Source: Streptococcus australis (GTDB lineage: Bacteria; Bacillota; Bacilli; Lactobacillales; Streptococcaceae). From it: DNA of 64,000 nt. The position numbers and the translations under genes are program-made. The stretch spans positions 108,700 through 172,699 of the forward strand of contig NZ_JADNGY010000002.1 in the NCBI RefSeq assembly GCF_015553625.1, written 5' to 3'. The notes under the pieces are model-generated. The model was given only the letters and a program-made list of their open reading frames with translations, made no database searches and was not told the DNA's origin. This document shows, one piece after another, positions 33,216 to 42,942 of the stretch (the first letter of the stretch is position 1; each line of letters starts with the position of its first letter).

Positions 33216-34751
33216 TTACTCCTTCGAGAGTTTGTTGGTTACATGATAATAATCTGTTGGATGGGATTCCAAATGAGAAATAGATTTGTCCATGACGATG
33301 GCAACTTTATAAAATCCAATGATCGTATACCCATGATCCTTATCCATAAGGGCTTGAATGTCCTTGCTCAATTGGATCCGTTTTTTCTGATCGGTCTCAG
33401 TTGCTAGGGCTTCGATCTTCTGATCAGCTTCTGCATTGCTATAATGACCGATATTTCCTACTCCCCCAGTTTTGACAGCTGAGTTAAAGTAAGCATATGG
33501 ATCGCCAATCGGAGCAGCTACGACGGCATAAGGCGTGAAGGCGTAATCTATCTCCTTTGCGACAGCACTCACTTCCACCTTACGAATCTTCGCTTCAATT
33601 CCAACCTCTTTTAATTGTTGTTGAGAGGCTTCAACGGCTAAGGGCATTTCTGGTAAACGAGTAAAGGAGAGCAATTCAATCGTGACTTTCTTTCCATCTT
33701 TTTCACGGTAGCCATCTCCATCGGTATCCTTATAGCCGGCCTCATCCAACAATTTCTTAGCTTTTTCTACATTAAACTCATGAACACTTTTATCTAAGGC
33801 AAAATCGGAGCTAGAAGGGAGCGGTCCAGTAGCTGGAACAGCCGCACCTTTAAAGAGGGATTCTGTGAAAGTTTTCTTGTCGACCAAGGTATCCAAAGCT
33901 TGACGGAACTGATCATCAGCTACATAGGGATTTTCAAAGTTGTAGACATAGCTTAAGTAACGGCCACCTTCTTTTTCAGAAATTTTATACTGGCTGTCCT
34001 TCTTATAGCTTGCTAAATTAGCATATGGGAGCCCATAAACAGCATCGACTTCTTTGGATTGAAGGGCAGCAGAAATAGCTGTCGGATCAGAGAAATATTT
34101 AATCTGAACCTGTGCCACCTTCGCTTTACCACCCCAATAGTTTTCATAGGCCTCTAAAGTAGCTCCTGTTTCTGGAGTATAGGTCTTGATAAGAAACGGA
34201 CCTGTCCCTACTGGAGATTTGTCAGAGGCAGCCTTCCCATCTACGTCTACAATAACAGAATAAGGCTCTGCTAATAGATTCTTCATGATCGGCTGTTCTA
34301 TTTTTGTTTTAATGGTGACGGTTTGACCATCTGAATGAATGCTCTCAATTCCAAGGTCATCCGCTGCACGTTTACTCTTTTCAATGAGTCGTTTTAGAGA
34401 GGCCTCTACCTTAGCACCTGTCATTTTTTCCCCATTTTGGAAAGTAACATCATTGCGAAGGGTAATTTTCCACTCCAATTGAGAGGGTTGTTCGATTTTT
34501 TCAGCTAGCCAAGGTTGTGGTTCTAACTGATCATCCATTTTAAATAAAGTTTCACCAACTCCGTAACGAACAGTAAACCAGCCATTGTACTCATCTGCCG
34601 GATCAATATTGGTAGGAAACTGGGTGTACCCAATGGTGACTGTTTGAGCTTTTTTTGCTTCCTCAGGTGAGGAAGGTTGATTCGTTTTTGCACAACCAAG
34701 AAGAGCGACGCTCACTAAAGCTGTTCCTAAAAATAATTTCCATTTTTTCAT
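33216..34751 (-). CDS. nickel/peptide-type substrate-binding lipoprotein (cassette 2)
   Basis: The 511-residue SBP_bac_5 lipoprotein starts MKKWKLFLG, with lipobox LLGC and Cys20. Twelve bp further upstream an ATG (MKIQM) is possible, and the frame to 34862 is not. The sequence is clearly different from the cassette 1 protein (ADEYNGWFTVRYGVGETLF at the N-terminus). It belongs to the group annotated as nickel or metal-chelate binders; the ligand is not shown. It lies 107 bp after cobC, the largest gap in this part of the operon. Confidence 0.8.
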   Translation of the reverse strand: MKKWKLFLGTALVSVALLGCAKTNQPSSPEEAKKAQTVTIGYTQFPTNIDPADEYNGWFTVRYGVGETLFKMDDQLEPQPWLAEKIEQPSQLEWKITLRNDVTFQNGEKMTGAKVEASLKRLIEKSKRAADDLGIESIHSDGQTVTIKTKIEQPIMKNLLAEPYSVIVDVDGKAASDKSPVGTGPFLIKTYTPETGATLEAYENYWGGKAKVAQVQIKYFSDPTAISAALQSKEVDAVYGLPYANLASYKKDSQYKISEKEGGRYLSYVYNFENPYVADDQFRQALDTLVDKKTFTESLFKGAAVPATGPLPSSSDFALDKSVHEFNVEKAKKLLDEAGYKDTDGDGYREKDGKKVTIELLSFTRLPEMPLAVEASQQQLKEVGIEAKIRKVEVSAVAKEIDYAFTPYAVVAAPIGDPYAYFNSAVKTGGVGNIGHYSNAEADQKIEALATETDQKKRIQLSKDIQALMDKDHGYTIIGFYKVAIVMDKSISHLESHPTDYYHVTNKLSKE

Positions 34752-34858
34752 TTGTATCTTCATCCTGTTAATATAGTTTAATTGGCAAGAAAATAAAACG
34801 AAGAGATGACCTATCCCAATAACCACCGTCTTACTTTCTATATCATTTTGTGTTTTGA

Positions 34859-35470
34859 TCACTTGTCCTGTGAATGCTTCAAGTCATCTTCTTGGTTGAT
34901 GAGCCTTTCTTCCCAAGGATCATTGTCCTCTAATAGCAAGACCGTTCCTTGTGGGATATCGATCGACCAGAAATCAGCTTCCATATTAACTAAAAACTGG
35001 TAAATCAGGCGTAAGACTCCTAAATGTCCTACAATCACGATTTCGGGATCTTCTGTTTCGCGAATCTCCTTGACAATCGACCAGACCCGTTCTTTAAATT
35101 TTTCAAAGGGTTCAGCCTTAGACGGCGTCACCTCAAAGGGGCTTTCCAGCCATTCTTCCCAAACCAAGGGAAAGGCCGCTTGAATTTCGTTGGCTGTCCT
35201 TCCCTCCCATAAGCCGAAATCTCTTTCGTTCAAGGCTTTATAAGCTGTGGGATTCTGATCTGGGAAAATGATGGTAGCTGTTTCTTGCGTTCTTTTGAGC
35301 TGACTAGTATAAACTCGAGAAATGCTTCTTCCTTTCATCAATTGATGAAGGAGGGCAGCTTGTTCTTTTCCCGTCTCATTAATTGAGACATCCGCTTTTC
35401 CATAGAAAAACCGTTTTTTATTAAAGTCTGTTTCTCCATGGCGAATCAGGTACCACTTTTTTACTGTCAT
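34859..35470 (-). CDS. cobC: alpha-ribazole phosphatase (histidine phosphatase family)
   Basis: The 203-residue phosphatase has the catalytic RHGET motif at residues 9-13 and a second-half His in VGHLGVLR. In the cob pathway it removes the 5' phosphate of alpha-ribazole or adenosylcobalamin phosphate. The family is broad, so the assignment rests on position directly after cobU and cobS, with a 4-nt overlap. An unrelated phosphoglycerate mutase-like role is unlikely here. Confidence 0.85.
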   Translation of the reverse strand: MTVKKWYLIRHGETDFNKKRFFYGKADVSINETGKEQAALLHQLMKGRSISRVYTSQLKRTQETATIIFPDQNPTAYKALNERDFGLWEGRTANEIQAAFPLVWEEWLESPFEVTPSKAEPFEKFKERVWSIVKEIRETEDPEIVIVGHLGVLRLIYQFLVNMEADFWSIDIPQGTVLLLEDNDPWEERLINQEDDLKHSQDK

Positions 35471-36189
35471 ATGATCATTCCTATCAAAAATAATATCTGG
35501 GCTACTTCTACTGATGCTCCTAAGGTATCCCCTGTCTCCCCGTCAATCTTTTGATAAACGAACCAGCGAAAGGCTAGAGTTCCAAGAATGACCAAACTAT
35601 AAGCAAGGAGCCCTTTGAGCCAAAAGCCAGCCATAAGAACAGCCAGTGGGACAATCTGAGCTAAGAGGATGGAACTGGTCTTGGTTCCGGAAAAGAAGTT
35701 TCCAGAGCCACCAGATTCTCTAGCATAGCGCATCTTGTAGAGCTGAATGGTCAAACCAACCTTTCCAATCATTGATAAAGAAGCGACAATCAGCCACTTG
35801 GGCTGGGGAAGATAAGGTCCCATGGCGATCATGAGGCCGTAATAGAAAATTAAGGCCAAGACACCGTTACTACCGATACGGCTGTCTTTCATGATTTCCA
35901 ACATCCGTTCCTTGGAACGAGAAGAGAATAAGCCATCAGCTGTATCAGCAAGGCCGTCTAAATGGAAGCCTCCCGTTAAAAGAACATCAAAGAACAAGGT
36001 CAAAATCCAGGCAATGGTGTCAGGAAGTACCAAAGATGTCAAAACAAAAAATAAGGAGGAAATGAGCCCTAATAAGAGACCAAAGAGCGTTAAAATGGGA
36101 ACTCCTTTTCGAACATAGGAGAGATCAACCGCTTTTGGAATCACAATCCGACTAAAAAATTGTGTATAGATAATCAGTGCTGAAATCAT
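35467..36189 (-). CDS. cobS: adenosylcobinamide-GDP ribazoletransferase
   Basis: The 240-residue membrane protein has several helices and joins adenosylcobinamide-GDP to alpha-ribazole, the last assembly step. The conserved motif GFHLDGLADTADGLFSSR is at about residues 74-91. ATG 36189 overlaps the cobU stop (ATGA); the frame from 36213 was not chosen. The neighbours are cobU and cobC, a standard nucleotide-loop trio. CobT, which makes the alpha-ribazole phosphate, was not found in the window. Confidence 0.92.
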   Translation of the reverse strand: MISALIIYTQFFSRIVIPKAVDLSYVRKGVPILTLFGLLLGLISSLFFVLTSLVLPDTIAWILTLFFDVLLTGGFHLDGLADTADGLFSSRSKERMLEIMKDSRIGSNGVLALIFYYGLMIAMGPYLPQPKWLIVASLSMIGKVGLTIQLYKMRYARESGGSGNFFSGTKTSSILLAQIVPLAVLMAGFWLKGLLAYSLVILGTLAFRWFVYQKIDGETGDTLGASVEVAQILFLIGMII

Positions 36190-36770
36190 TTTAACTGCTG
36201 TGCCAGTCCACAAATAACTAAGTAGACTTCACTTGCCTCCTTTGCAATCATTTGATTGACCCGACCTTGAAGATCTCTAAAGTAACGTCCTAGACGCGTG
36301 TCTGGAACAATACCCAGACCCACTTCATTGGTGACAATCCAAAAAGTAGCTTGGCGCTCTTTCATGGCAGAAAGTATCTGAGACCACTCGGCTTCCATGG
36401 CTTCCAAAATTCGGGCTTGTTCGGCTTTACTTAAAAACTGCTCGTCTGATAAGTAGCCTTTCTCGGGATACCACTCATTGACCAAATCAAAAAGTCGATT
36501 GGTGGTTAACATGGTCGCACAATCTACTAAGTAATCACCATGATCATCTTGTTCAATCCAAGTCGCTAAGTCCCGGTATTGCTCGAGCGTATCCCAGCTT
36601 TGTGGTCGTCTTTCTTGATGCAGCTTGACCCGCTCCTGCCATTCTGGATCCTCTTTCATCACGAGACCAGTTGCTATGTAACAAACCCCTTCCTTCTGCA
36701 AAAGTTTGGATTCAGCGAAGGAGGATTTGCCACTACGAGCACCACCCGTGACTAAAACAATCTTCCCCAT
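36186..36770 (-). CDS. cobU: adenosylcobinamide kinase / guanylyltransferase
   Basis: The 194-residue bifunctional enzyme phosphorylates adenosylcobinamide and transfers GMP. The P-loop reads VTGGARSGKSSFAE at about residues 6-19, and the guanylylated His lies in the KLHQERRPQSW region. ATG 36770 follows AGGAAG; the longer frame adds residues that belong to the end of hemL. It is flanked by hemL and cobS. Confidence 0.92.
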   Translation of the reverse strand: MGKIVLVTGGARSGKSSFAESKLLQKEGVCYIATGLVMKEDPEWQERVKLHQERRPQSWDTLEQYRDLATWIEQDDHGDYLVDCATMLTTNRLFDLVNEWYPEKGYLSDEQFLSKAEQARILEAMEAEWSQILSAMKERQATFWIVTNEVGLGIVPDTRLGRYFRDLQGRVNQMIAKEASEVYLVICGLAQQLK

Positions 36771-36780
36771 AATCTTCCTT

Positions 36781-38064
36781 TCATGACAAGTGGCTAAAGA
36801 CTTTGTCAAAAGCAGCTAAAGTACGGTCCAGATCTTCAAAGGAATGAGCACTTGATAAGAAGTTGCTTTCATACTGAGATGGTGCAATATAAACACCTTC
36901 TTCTAAAAGCAAGCCATGGACCTTGGCAAAAAGCTGATGATCTGCTTCTTTGGAATCTTCAAAATTCAAAACTGGTTTTTCTGAGAAGAAAAATCCAAAC
37001 ATGGTTCCAACAGAGACTACTTGAAGGGCTACGCCATGCTTTTCTGCCAACTGGCGAAGCCCCTGACAGAGATAGTCTGTCTTTTCAACTGTTTGATCAA
37101 AGACTTCCTTGGTTAATAGGCGCAAGTTTTCATAGCCCGCTGCCATGGCAATTGGATTCCCTGATAGAGTTCCTGCTTGATAAATATCTCCTAAAGGAGC
37201 AATTTGATTCATGTATTGAGCTTTCCCACCAAAGGCAGCAACTGGGAAACCACCACCGATGACTTTTCCTAGACAGATCAAATCTGGATCGACTTGATAC
37301 AAGCCCACTGCCCCTTGGTAATGAGCCCGAAAACCAGTCATGACTTCATCCATGATGAAGAGTGAACCTGCTTCTGTCGTGAGACGGCGAATCTCCTCAA
37401 TAAATTCTTTGTGGCCTGGAATCAAGCCCATGTTGCCGGCAACAGCTTCTACGATGACACAGGCAATTTCTGCCCCGTGTTCTTCAAAGCAGGTCCGTAA
37501 AGCTTCTAGATCGTTATAAGGAAGAGCAATGGTCTCACGCGCTACCTCAGGAATTACACCTGCTGAATCTGCAATCCCAAAGCTTGCTACACCAGAGCCA
37601 GCTTGTACCAAGAAAGAATCACTATGTCCATGGTAGCAACCAATAAATTTCACTACTTTTGGTCGTTTGGTAATCCCACGCGCTAAACGAATGGCACTCA
37701 TAGTTGCCTCTGTTCCTGAATTGACCATACGGATTCTCTCAACGAAAGGCAAGCGTTCTTTAATCAGTTTGCCTAATTTGATCTCACGTGGACTTGGAGC
37801 ACCGTAACTGGTTCCTTCCCATAGAGCCTCTTGCACTTCCTCAAGCACTTCTTTTCGAGCATGTCCTAAAATCATAGGTCCCCAAGAGAGCACATAATCC
37901 ACAAATTGATTACCATCCACATCATAGAGGTAAGCTCCTTGAGAATGGTCAATGAAAAGAGGATTGCCACCTACTGCCTTAAAAGCTCGTACAGGGCTAT
38001 TGACACCTCCTGGGAAAATAGATTCTGCTTCCTTGAAGTAATCATTTGATTGTGTTCGTTTCAT
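36781..38064 (-). CDS. hemL: glutamate-1-semialdehyde 2,1-aminomutase
   Basis: The 427-residue PLP enzyme forms 5-aminolevulinate from glutamate-1-semialdehyde. The PLP lysine is in [17 protein letters not shown], with the N-terminal [17 protein letters not shown] and the GTLSGNP motif also present. It supplies the precursor of the corrin ring. It is the fifth hem gene of this operon, between hemB and cobU. Streptococci generally lack heme synthesis, so its presence belongs with B12. Confidence 0.95.
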   Translation of the reverse strand: MKRTQSNDYFKEAESIFPGGVNSPVRAFKAVGGNPLFIDHSQGAYLYDVDGNQFVDYVLSWGPMILGHARKEVLEEVQEALWEGTSYGAPSPREIKLGKLIKERLPFVERIRMVNSGTEATMSAIRLARGITKRPKVVKFIGCYHGHSDSFLVQAGSGVASFGIADSAGVIPEVARETIALPYNDLEALRTCFEEHGAEIACVIVEAVAGNMGLIPGHKEFIEEIRRLTTEAGSLFIMDEVMTGFRAHYQGAVGLYQVDPDLICLGKVIGGGFPVAAFGGKAQYMNQIAPLGDIYQAGTLSGNPIAMAAGYENLRLLTKEVFDQTVEKTDYLCQGLRQLAEKHGVALQVVSVGTMFGFFFSEKPVLNFEDSKEADHQLFAKVHGLLLEEGVYIAPSQYESNFLSSAHSFEDLDRTLAAFDKVFSHLS

Positions 38065-38072
38065 CTTTCATC

Positions 38073-39041
38073 CTAGCCTTTCAAATATCCTGCTACATCC
38101 TTGGCAAAATAAGATATGATTAAATCCGCTCCTGCTCGCTTCATTCCGATAAGACTTTCCATGACAACGGCACGCTCATCAATCCAACCTTGGGCAGCAG
38201 CAGCCTTCACCATACTGTATTCCCCACTGACATTATAAGCGACTAGAGGAAGATCACTTTGATTTCTTAGATCTCTCAAGACATCTAAGAAGGCAAGAGC
38301 GGGTTTCACCATGAGGAAATCTGCTCCTTCTTCTTCATCACTTTGAGCTTCTCGAAGAGCTTCTAAACGGTTTGCTGGATCCATCTGGTAAGTCTTTCTG
38401 TCTCCAAAAGCTGGTGCACTTTCACCGGCATCCCGAAATGGTCCATAAAAACTAGAGGCAAACTTAACCGAATAAGACATAATGGGTACCATGTCAAAGC
38501 CAGACTTATCTAAGCCTTCACGAATCGCCGCTACGTAACCATCCATGGCATTCGAAGGAGCAATAATGTCTGCTCCGGCTTCTGCTTGGCTTATGGCTAC
38601 TTGAACTAAGCGGTCCAAAGAAAGATCATTGACAACCGTTTCACCATCTAGGATGCCACAATGTCCATGACTAGTAAATTCACAGAGGCAGGTATCTGCA
38701 ATTAGTATGAGATCTGGATAGTGTTGTTTGATCAAGCGAAGGGCTTTTTGAACGATCCCGTCTGGGCTAGAAGCCTGTGAACCAACTTCGTCTTTTTCTG
38801 CAGGGATTCCAAACAGAATAAAGGCTTTAATCCCAAGTTGCACACAAGATTCCACCTCTTCTAAAAGATCCGTCAAAGCAAATTGAAAGACACCTGGCAT
38901 GGAAGTCACTTCTTCTTTTTTCTCTAGATTTTCTTTTATAAAAAGCGGTTGAATAAAGTCATTGACGCTTACAGTCGTTTCTCTGACCAAATCTCTCATG
39001 AGAGAATTTTTTCTAAGTCTACGATGTCTTTTAAAATTCAT
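38073..39041 (-). CDS. hemB: porphobilinogen synthase
   Basis: The 322-residue enzyme condenses two 5-aminolevulinate molecules. Zinc cysteines are in [14 protein letters not shown], and the two Schiff-base lysines in [17 protein letters not shown] and [11 protein letters not shown]. The start overlaps hemD by 11 nt. All active-site elements are present. Confidence 0.95.
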   Translation of the reverse strand: MNFKRHRRLRKNSLMRDLVRETTVSVNDFIQPLFIKENLEKKEEVTSMPGVFQFALTDLLEEVESCVQLGIKAFILFGIPAEKDEVGSQASSPDGIVQKALRLIKQHYPDLILIADTCLCEFTSHGHCGILDGETVVNDLSLDRLVQVAISQAEAGADIIAPSNAMDGYVAAIREGLDKSGFDMVPIMSYSVKFASSFYGPFRDAGESAPAFGDRKTYQMDPANRLEALREAQSDEEEGADFLMVKPALAFLDVLRDLRNQSDLPLVAYNVSGEYSMVKAAAAQGWIDERAVVMESLIGMKRAGADLIISYFAKDVAGYLKG

Positions 39042-39756
39042 GATCTTGTATCTCCTTTATAATCACCTCTACCAATTGTAGCATGGATGGACTAGAAGGC
39101 ATATAGTTTACCGAGACACCACAATCTAAAACAGCTTTTGCTGTGGTCTCTCCAATCACCCCAATTTGGTGATACTCTGGTAAAGAAAGCCCCTCTTGAT
39201 AAAAAAAATCCCAGGCTGACGGACTGGCAAAGGTCCAAACGCATGTTTCCTTTAAGGACAAGATGTCTCTTATTTTAGCGATTCCCTCTTGATTGGCGAC
39301 CGTTTGATAAAGAGGCCAAGCGTAAACGTCATGTCCCAATTCCTGTAACATCTTTGGATAGGTCGGATTGGCCAAATCACTATGAGGGAAGAGAATGTTT
39401 TGCGGATCCCCATATTGACTAGCCCACTCCTTGATAAAATCCACTCCATACTGACTACTGGACTCAAAGGTGACATCTAGTTGATGCTCTCTCAATAACT
39501 TACTGGTCTGACTTCCGATCGAGGCAATCTTTAAATCAGGTCTCAAATAGGGAAGAAATAACTGAACTGTATTGGCACTCGTAAAGAAGACCCAATCAGC
39601 TTTGGCCAGTTTTTCTTCAAAAATGAGTGGAAGGGGATTGCCTTGGGTGCAAATGAGGGGCGCATGCAACCATTTGACTTGGTTCCGGTCTAGTAAAGTC
39701 TGTAATTCGACAGAGGGCTCTTGTTCTCTTGTAAAAATAATTAAGCTTCCCACCAT
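39031..39756 (-). CDS. hemD: uroporphyrinogen-III synthase
   Basis: The 241-residue enzyme closes and inverts ring D of hydroxymethylbilane. Family motifs are weak, as usual: [12 protein letters not shown] near residue 55, [12 protein letters not shown] near 80, and [13 protein letters not shown] with [11 protein letters not shown] in the second half. Overlap with hemC is 16 nt. A second HemD-like domain is fused to CobA at 48473 in the same operon. Confidence 0.9.
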   Translation of the reverse strand: MVGSLIIFTREQEPSVELQTLLDRNQVKWLHAPLICTQGNPLPLIFEEKLAKADWVFFTSANTVQLFLPYLRPDLKIASIGSQTSKLLREHQLDVTFESSSQYGVDFIKEWASQYGDPQNILFPHSDLANPTYPKMLQELGHDVYAWPLYQTVANQEGIAKIRDILSLKETCVWTFASPSAWDFFYQEGLSLPEYHQIGVIGETTAKAVLDCGVSVNYMPSSPSMLQLVEVIIKEIQDHEF

Positions 39757-40664
39757 TTGTCCGTTAAGGCTCCTTTTTCCATTAGTTGCTCCAAAGCCAG
39801 TTTGGGAAGATCGCTCCCATTCTCAGAAGTGAGAGACACATACAAGCAACGATCCTTACCATCTGCCAACATGGTCTTCAACTGGTATTGCCCCTCGATA
39901 TATTGAGCATGGGCTCCGACCGGGAAGGTACAATCCGCATTCATCAAGCTTAGAAAGCTTCTTTCCAATTGGATGCAGTTTTCTACTTCCTGATCATGAA
40001 TCGCAGCCAATAGATGCAGGACTTCCTCATCATCTTCCCGGCATTCGACGGCTAAGGCCCCTTGTGAAACAGCAGGAATAAATGTATAAGGATCTAAAAA
40101 TTCTAAATTCAAAGAAGGTGACTGATCTAAATACCCGATCCGTTTTAGGCCAGCAGCAGCTAGCACGATAGCATCGCATTCGCCTTCTTGTAACTTGCGG
40201 ATGCGCGAATCAATATTTCCACGTAAAGGTTTGAATTGGAGATCACTTCTTAGACTCTGAAGTTGGACCTGGCGTCGAATACTACTGGTCCCTACAACTG
40301 CCCCTTGCGGAAGAGTTTCAAGAGTCATGCCTTCTTCTCTAAAGATCAGACAGTCTCTGACATCTTCTCGCTCCGGAATGGCACCAATGGTACATCCGTC
40401 CACAAGGATAGAAGGAACATCTTTTAAACTATGGATGGCGATATCGATGTCTTGATTTAAGAGCGCCTGCTCAATTTCCTTGACAAAGACCCCTTTTCCA
40501 CCAATGGTTTGCAGAGAAACATGAACCAACCGATCTCCTTGGGTTTTATAGGGGACCAATTCAAACTCCACATCAGGATGGCATTCTTTTAAGCGCTCTA
40601 CCACCATTTTGGTCTGGGTCATGGCCAACTGACTTTTCCTGGTTCCGACTTTAATGCTTCTCAT
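39741..40664 (-). CDS. hemC: hydroxymethylbilane synthase
   Basis: The 307-residue enzyme polymerises four porphobilinogens. It begins with VGTRKSQLAMTQT and holds GTSSIRRQVQLQSLR. The dipyrromethane cofactor cysteine is in ADCTFPVGA, where the usual motif has Gly-Cys; Cys is conserved. It overlaps hemA and hemD. Confidence 0.95.
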   Translation of the reverse strand: MRSIKVGTRKSQLAMTQTKMVVERLKECHPDVEFELVPYKTQGDRLVHVSLQTIGGKGVFVKEIEQALLNQDIDIAIHSLKDVPSILVDGCTIGAIPEREDVRDCLIFREEGMTLETLPQGAVVGTSSIRRQVQLQSLRSDLQFKPLRGNIDSRIRKLQEGECDAIVLAAAGLKRIGYLDQSPSLNLEFLDPYTFIPAVSQGALAVECREDDEEVLHLLAAIHDQEVENCIQLERSFLSLMNADCTFPVGAHAQYIEGQYQLKTMLADGKDRCLYVSLTSENGSDLPKLALEQLMEKGALTDKWWEA

Positions 40665-41907
40665 GGTTCACTCCCTTTCCACTATGAAGATCGAAAATTT
40701 TAGCAATTAGGGCAATATCATATTCCGAATTTTCACCCACAGACATTTCTTTCAATTGCAACAAAGGCTCCTTTAAGATCTGATTGATGATGCTCTTCAT
40801 ATGCTTCGAAATTTGTTTCTTTTCTCGATCAGTAAGATCTGGAAGTTTGCGTAATAAGCTTTCCATAGCTGACTGCTGAGCCTGGATGGCTTTTTCTCGA
40901 ATCTCTTGAATCAGGGGAATAATGCCTAACTGCTGCTTCCACTCTTCAAAACTCACCAGTTCACTGGAAATCTCTGCTTCGATACTCTTAGCAATCTCAT
41001 TTCTTTCCTCAAAAAATGCTTGCAATTCGCTGGTGATATTTTCGATATTGTGAATGGTAATGGACGAATTTGGATGACAGGTCCGTGGCAAGCATAAGTC
41101 GAAAACAATCGCACCTGCTTTCACCATATGCGGATAGAGAATATAGCCTTCAGACTTGATAGCAGTGAAAATGATATCCGCATCTTTCACGGCTTCTTCT
41201 AAATCATCCCAAGAATAAGCCTGAATACGATCTTCTGTTAAATAAGGATTGGCCTTGGAAAGGGTACGATTCACCAAGCGGATAGACTGAAAGGGACGTT
41301 GTAGAACGTACTTGGTTACCAATTGCCCGATTTCCCCTAATCCGATGACCACGATTTTTGTATTCTCATAATCAAGGTCTTCCTTATCCAACATTTGTAA
41401 AGAGGTCAAACCGATGGACATAGGCCGGGCATTGATCCGGTAGACATCGTGCATTCTTTTAGCAAAGGTCACGGCTTGCCTAAAAGCTTGATTGAGGACG
41501 ATTCCTGTCGTACCAGTTTCTTGGGCGCTCAAAAAGGCCTGCTTTAATTGACCGAGAACTTGTGTTTCACCTACAATCTTGGAATCTAAGCCAATGGATA
41601 CTCTAAATAAATGTTCTAAAGCCTCATTGCCTTCTTTAAAGGTAAGATAAGGCTCAAGTTCCTCGATGTCAATCTGAAACCAATCTGCCAAAAAATGCTT
41701 GGAATAATAGCGACCGGTATGCAGTTGGTCAACAACCAGATACAACTCTGTCCGGTTACAGGTTGAAAGGATGACATCTTCCAGAATACTCTTTTCCTCT
41801 TTTAATTTGAGTAGAGCTTCTTTTTTTTCTTCATCAGAAAAATGAACCCGCTCTAAAATGGATAATGGTGCTACACGATGAGTGACACCAACATATAATA
41901 AATACAT
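40651..41907 (-). CDS. hemA: glutamyl-tRNA reductase
   Basis: The 418-residue enzyme makes glutamate-1-semialdehyde from charged tRNA-Glu, the first committed step. The catalytic Cys is in LSTCNRTELY near residue 49. The NADP-binding segment reads VVIGLGEIGQLV, and a C-terminal helical dimerisation domain follows. It ends inside hemC by 14 nt. The gene lies 16 bp after the precorrin-2 dehydrogenase gene. Confidence 0.95.
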   Translation of the reverse strand: MYLLYVGVTHRVAPLSILERVHFSDEEKKEALLKLKEEKSILEDVILSTCNRTELYLVVDQLHTGRYYSKHFLADWFQIDIEELEPYLTFKEGNEALEHLFRVSIGLDSKIVGETQVLGQLKQAFLSAQETGTTGIVLNQAFRQAVTFAKRMHDVYRINARPMSIGLTSLQMLDKEDLDYENTKIVVIGLGEIGQLVTKYVLQRPFQSIRLVNRTLSKANPYLTEDRIQAYSWDDLEEAVKDADIIFTAIKSEGYILYPHMVKAGAIVFDLCLPRTCHPNSSITIHNIENITSELQAFFEERNEIAKSIEAEISSELVSFEEWKQQLGIIPLIQEIREKAIQAQQSAMESLLRKLPDLTDREKKQISKHMKSIINQILKEPLLQLKEMSVGENSEYDIALIAKIFDLHSGKGVNHEKH

Positions 41908-41923
41908 TCTGTCCGCCCCGTTC

Positions 41924-42355
41924 TTACAATTGATCTAAAAGTTGTTCGATCTTTTTTCTGACTTCTTTTGAGCGCGATGGCGATAAGCCGTTTGTAGAGA
42001 TCATGACGGAAAGTTCCTTATTTGAAGCAATAGCCACATTATAAAAATCGGAATTTTTCTTATCCCCAGTATTATTGACGAACTGACTAGGGTGCGCCTC
42101 TTCCATCACTTTTTTATTGACTTCCTGGTTATCTGTGCAGGCAAATACCAATTTTGCCCCTTCCAAATCCCCAGTTTGGTAGCTTCTTTGAATCCATTCA
42201 ACCTGCGATTTAGGAATCACTTCATTGATTTCAGGACTAATGACTGTAACCTTGGCCCCTTCTGACAACAAAGTCTTAATCTTGCGGGCTGCTACTTTTC
42301 CCCCACCAATAATAACGACTGGTTTATTTTGGATATTCATCATGACAGGATACAT
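41924..42355 (-). CDS. precorrin-2 dehydrogenase (short form)
   Basis: The 143-residue protein has a Rossmann NAD site VVIIGGGKVAARKIKTLL and the family stretch FVNNTGDKKNSDFYNVA. It oxidises precorrin-2 to sirohydrochlorin, the substrate of CbiK. It ends after the dehydrogenase domain and lacks the C-terminal dimer and chelatase parts of Met8/CysG. It resembles the short YlnF-type proteins of Firmicutes. Chelation is left to CbiK. Confidence 0.9.
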   Translation of the reverse strand: MYPVMMNIQNKPVVIIGGGKVAARKIKTLLSEGAKVTVISPEINEVIPKSQVEWIQRSYQTGDLEGAKLVFACTDNQEVNKKVMEEAHPSQFVNNTGDKKNSDFYNVAIASNKELSVMISTNGLSPSRSKEVRKKIEQLLDQL

Positions 42356-42357
42356 GA

Positions 42358-42942
42358 CTATTCTCCCTCTTTTCTTTCTCTAAAAATCTTAGCACTTCGT
42401 TTATAGACTGTATCTTTGACTTCTAGGCGATGGTTGACCAAGCGAGCTATGACAAAGAAGTAATCTGACAAGCGATTGATATAGATCAAGCCGACTTCAT
42501 TGACCATTTCATCTGCTTCAATGACAGCGACCATTTTTCGCTCCAATCGACGGGTCATAGTACGAGCAACATGACAGAGACTGGCGATCCGATGGCCGCC
42601 AGGAATAATGAAGCGATCAATCTTTTCTGGAATGTGCATATAAGCATCCATTTTTTCTTCTAGGAAGGTAATATCTGACTCCTTTTGTTTATAAGGTCTC
42701 AATTCTCTAGGAGTAGCAAGATCGCTTCCACAGTCAAATAAATGTTGCTGAATCTCCTCACATTCTTCTCTGATATCATCTAATTCTTTGTATTCCTTCA
42801 TTTCAGATACCAGGTAGCCAACTTGAGAACACAATTCATCCATGGTCCCGTATGCCTCCACACGAATATGTGTTTTAGACACACGATCCCCACCATATAG
42901 TCGGGTAAACCCTTTATCCCCATACTTTGTGTAAATTCTCAT
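42358..42942 (-). CDS. PduO-type cob(I)alamin adenosyltransferase
   Basis: The 194-residue ATP:corrinoid adenosyltransferase has an N-terminal YTKYGDKGFT ATP-binding signature, then RVEAYGTMDELCSQ, PGGHRIASLCHVARTMTRR and YINRLSDYFFV. It attaches the adenosyl group needed before CbiP acts and for active coenzyme. The start codon shares one base with the cbiP stop. A second, EutT-type enzyme is encoded at 62672. Confidence 0.93.
   Translation of the reverse strand: MRIYTKYGDKGFTRLYGGDRVSKTHIRVEAYGTMDELCSQVGYLVSEMKEYKELDDIREECEEIQQHLFDCGSDLATPRELRPYKQKESDITFLEEKMDAYMHIPEKIDRFIIPGGHRIASLCHVARTMTRRLERKMVAVIEADEMVNEVGLIYINRLSDYFFVIARLVNHRLEVKDTVYKRSAKIFRERKEGE

Noticed and set aside
24933..34751. 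The two ABC cassettes as recent duplicates of each other
   Set aside because: Gene order differs (binding protein then permeases in cassette 1, binding protein then ATPases in cassette 2) and the protein sequences are far apart, so independent origin is likelier.
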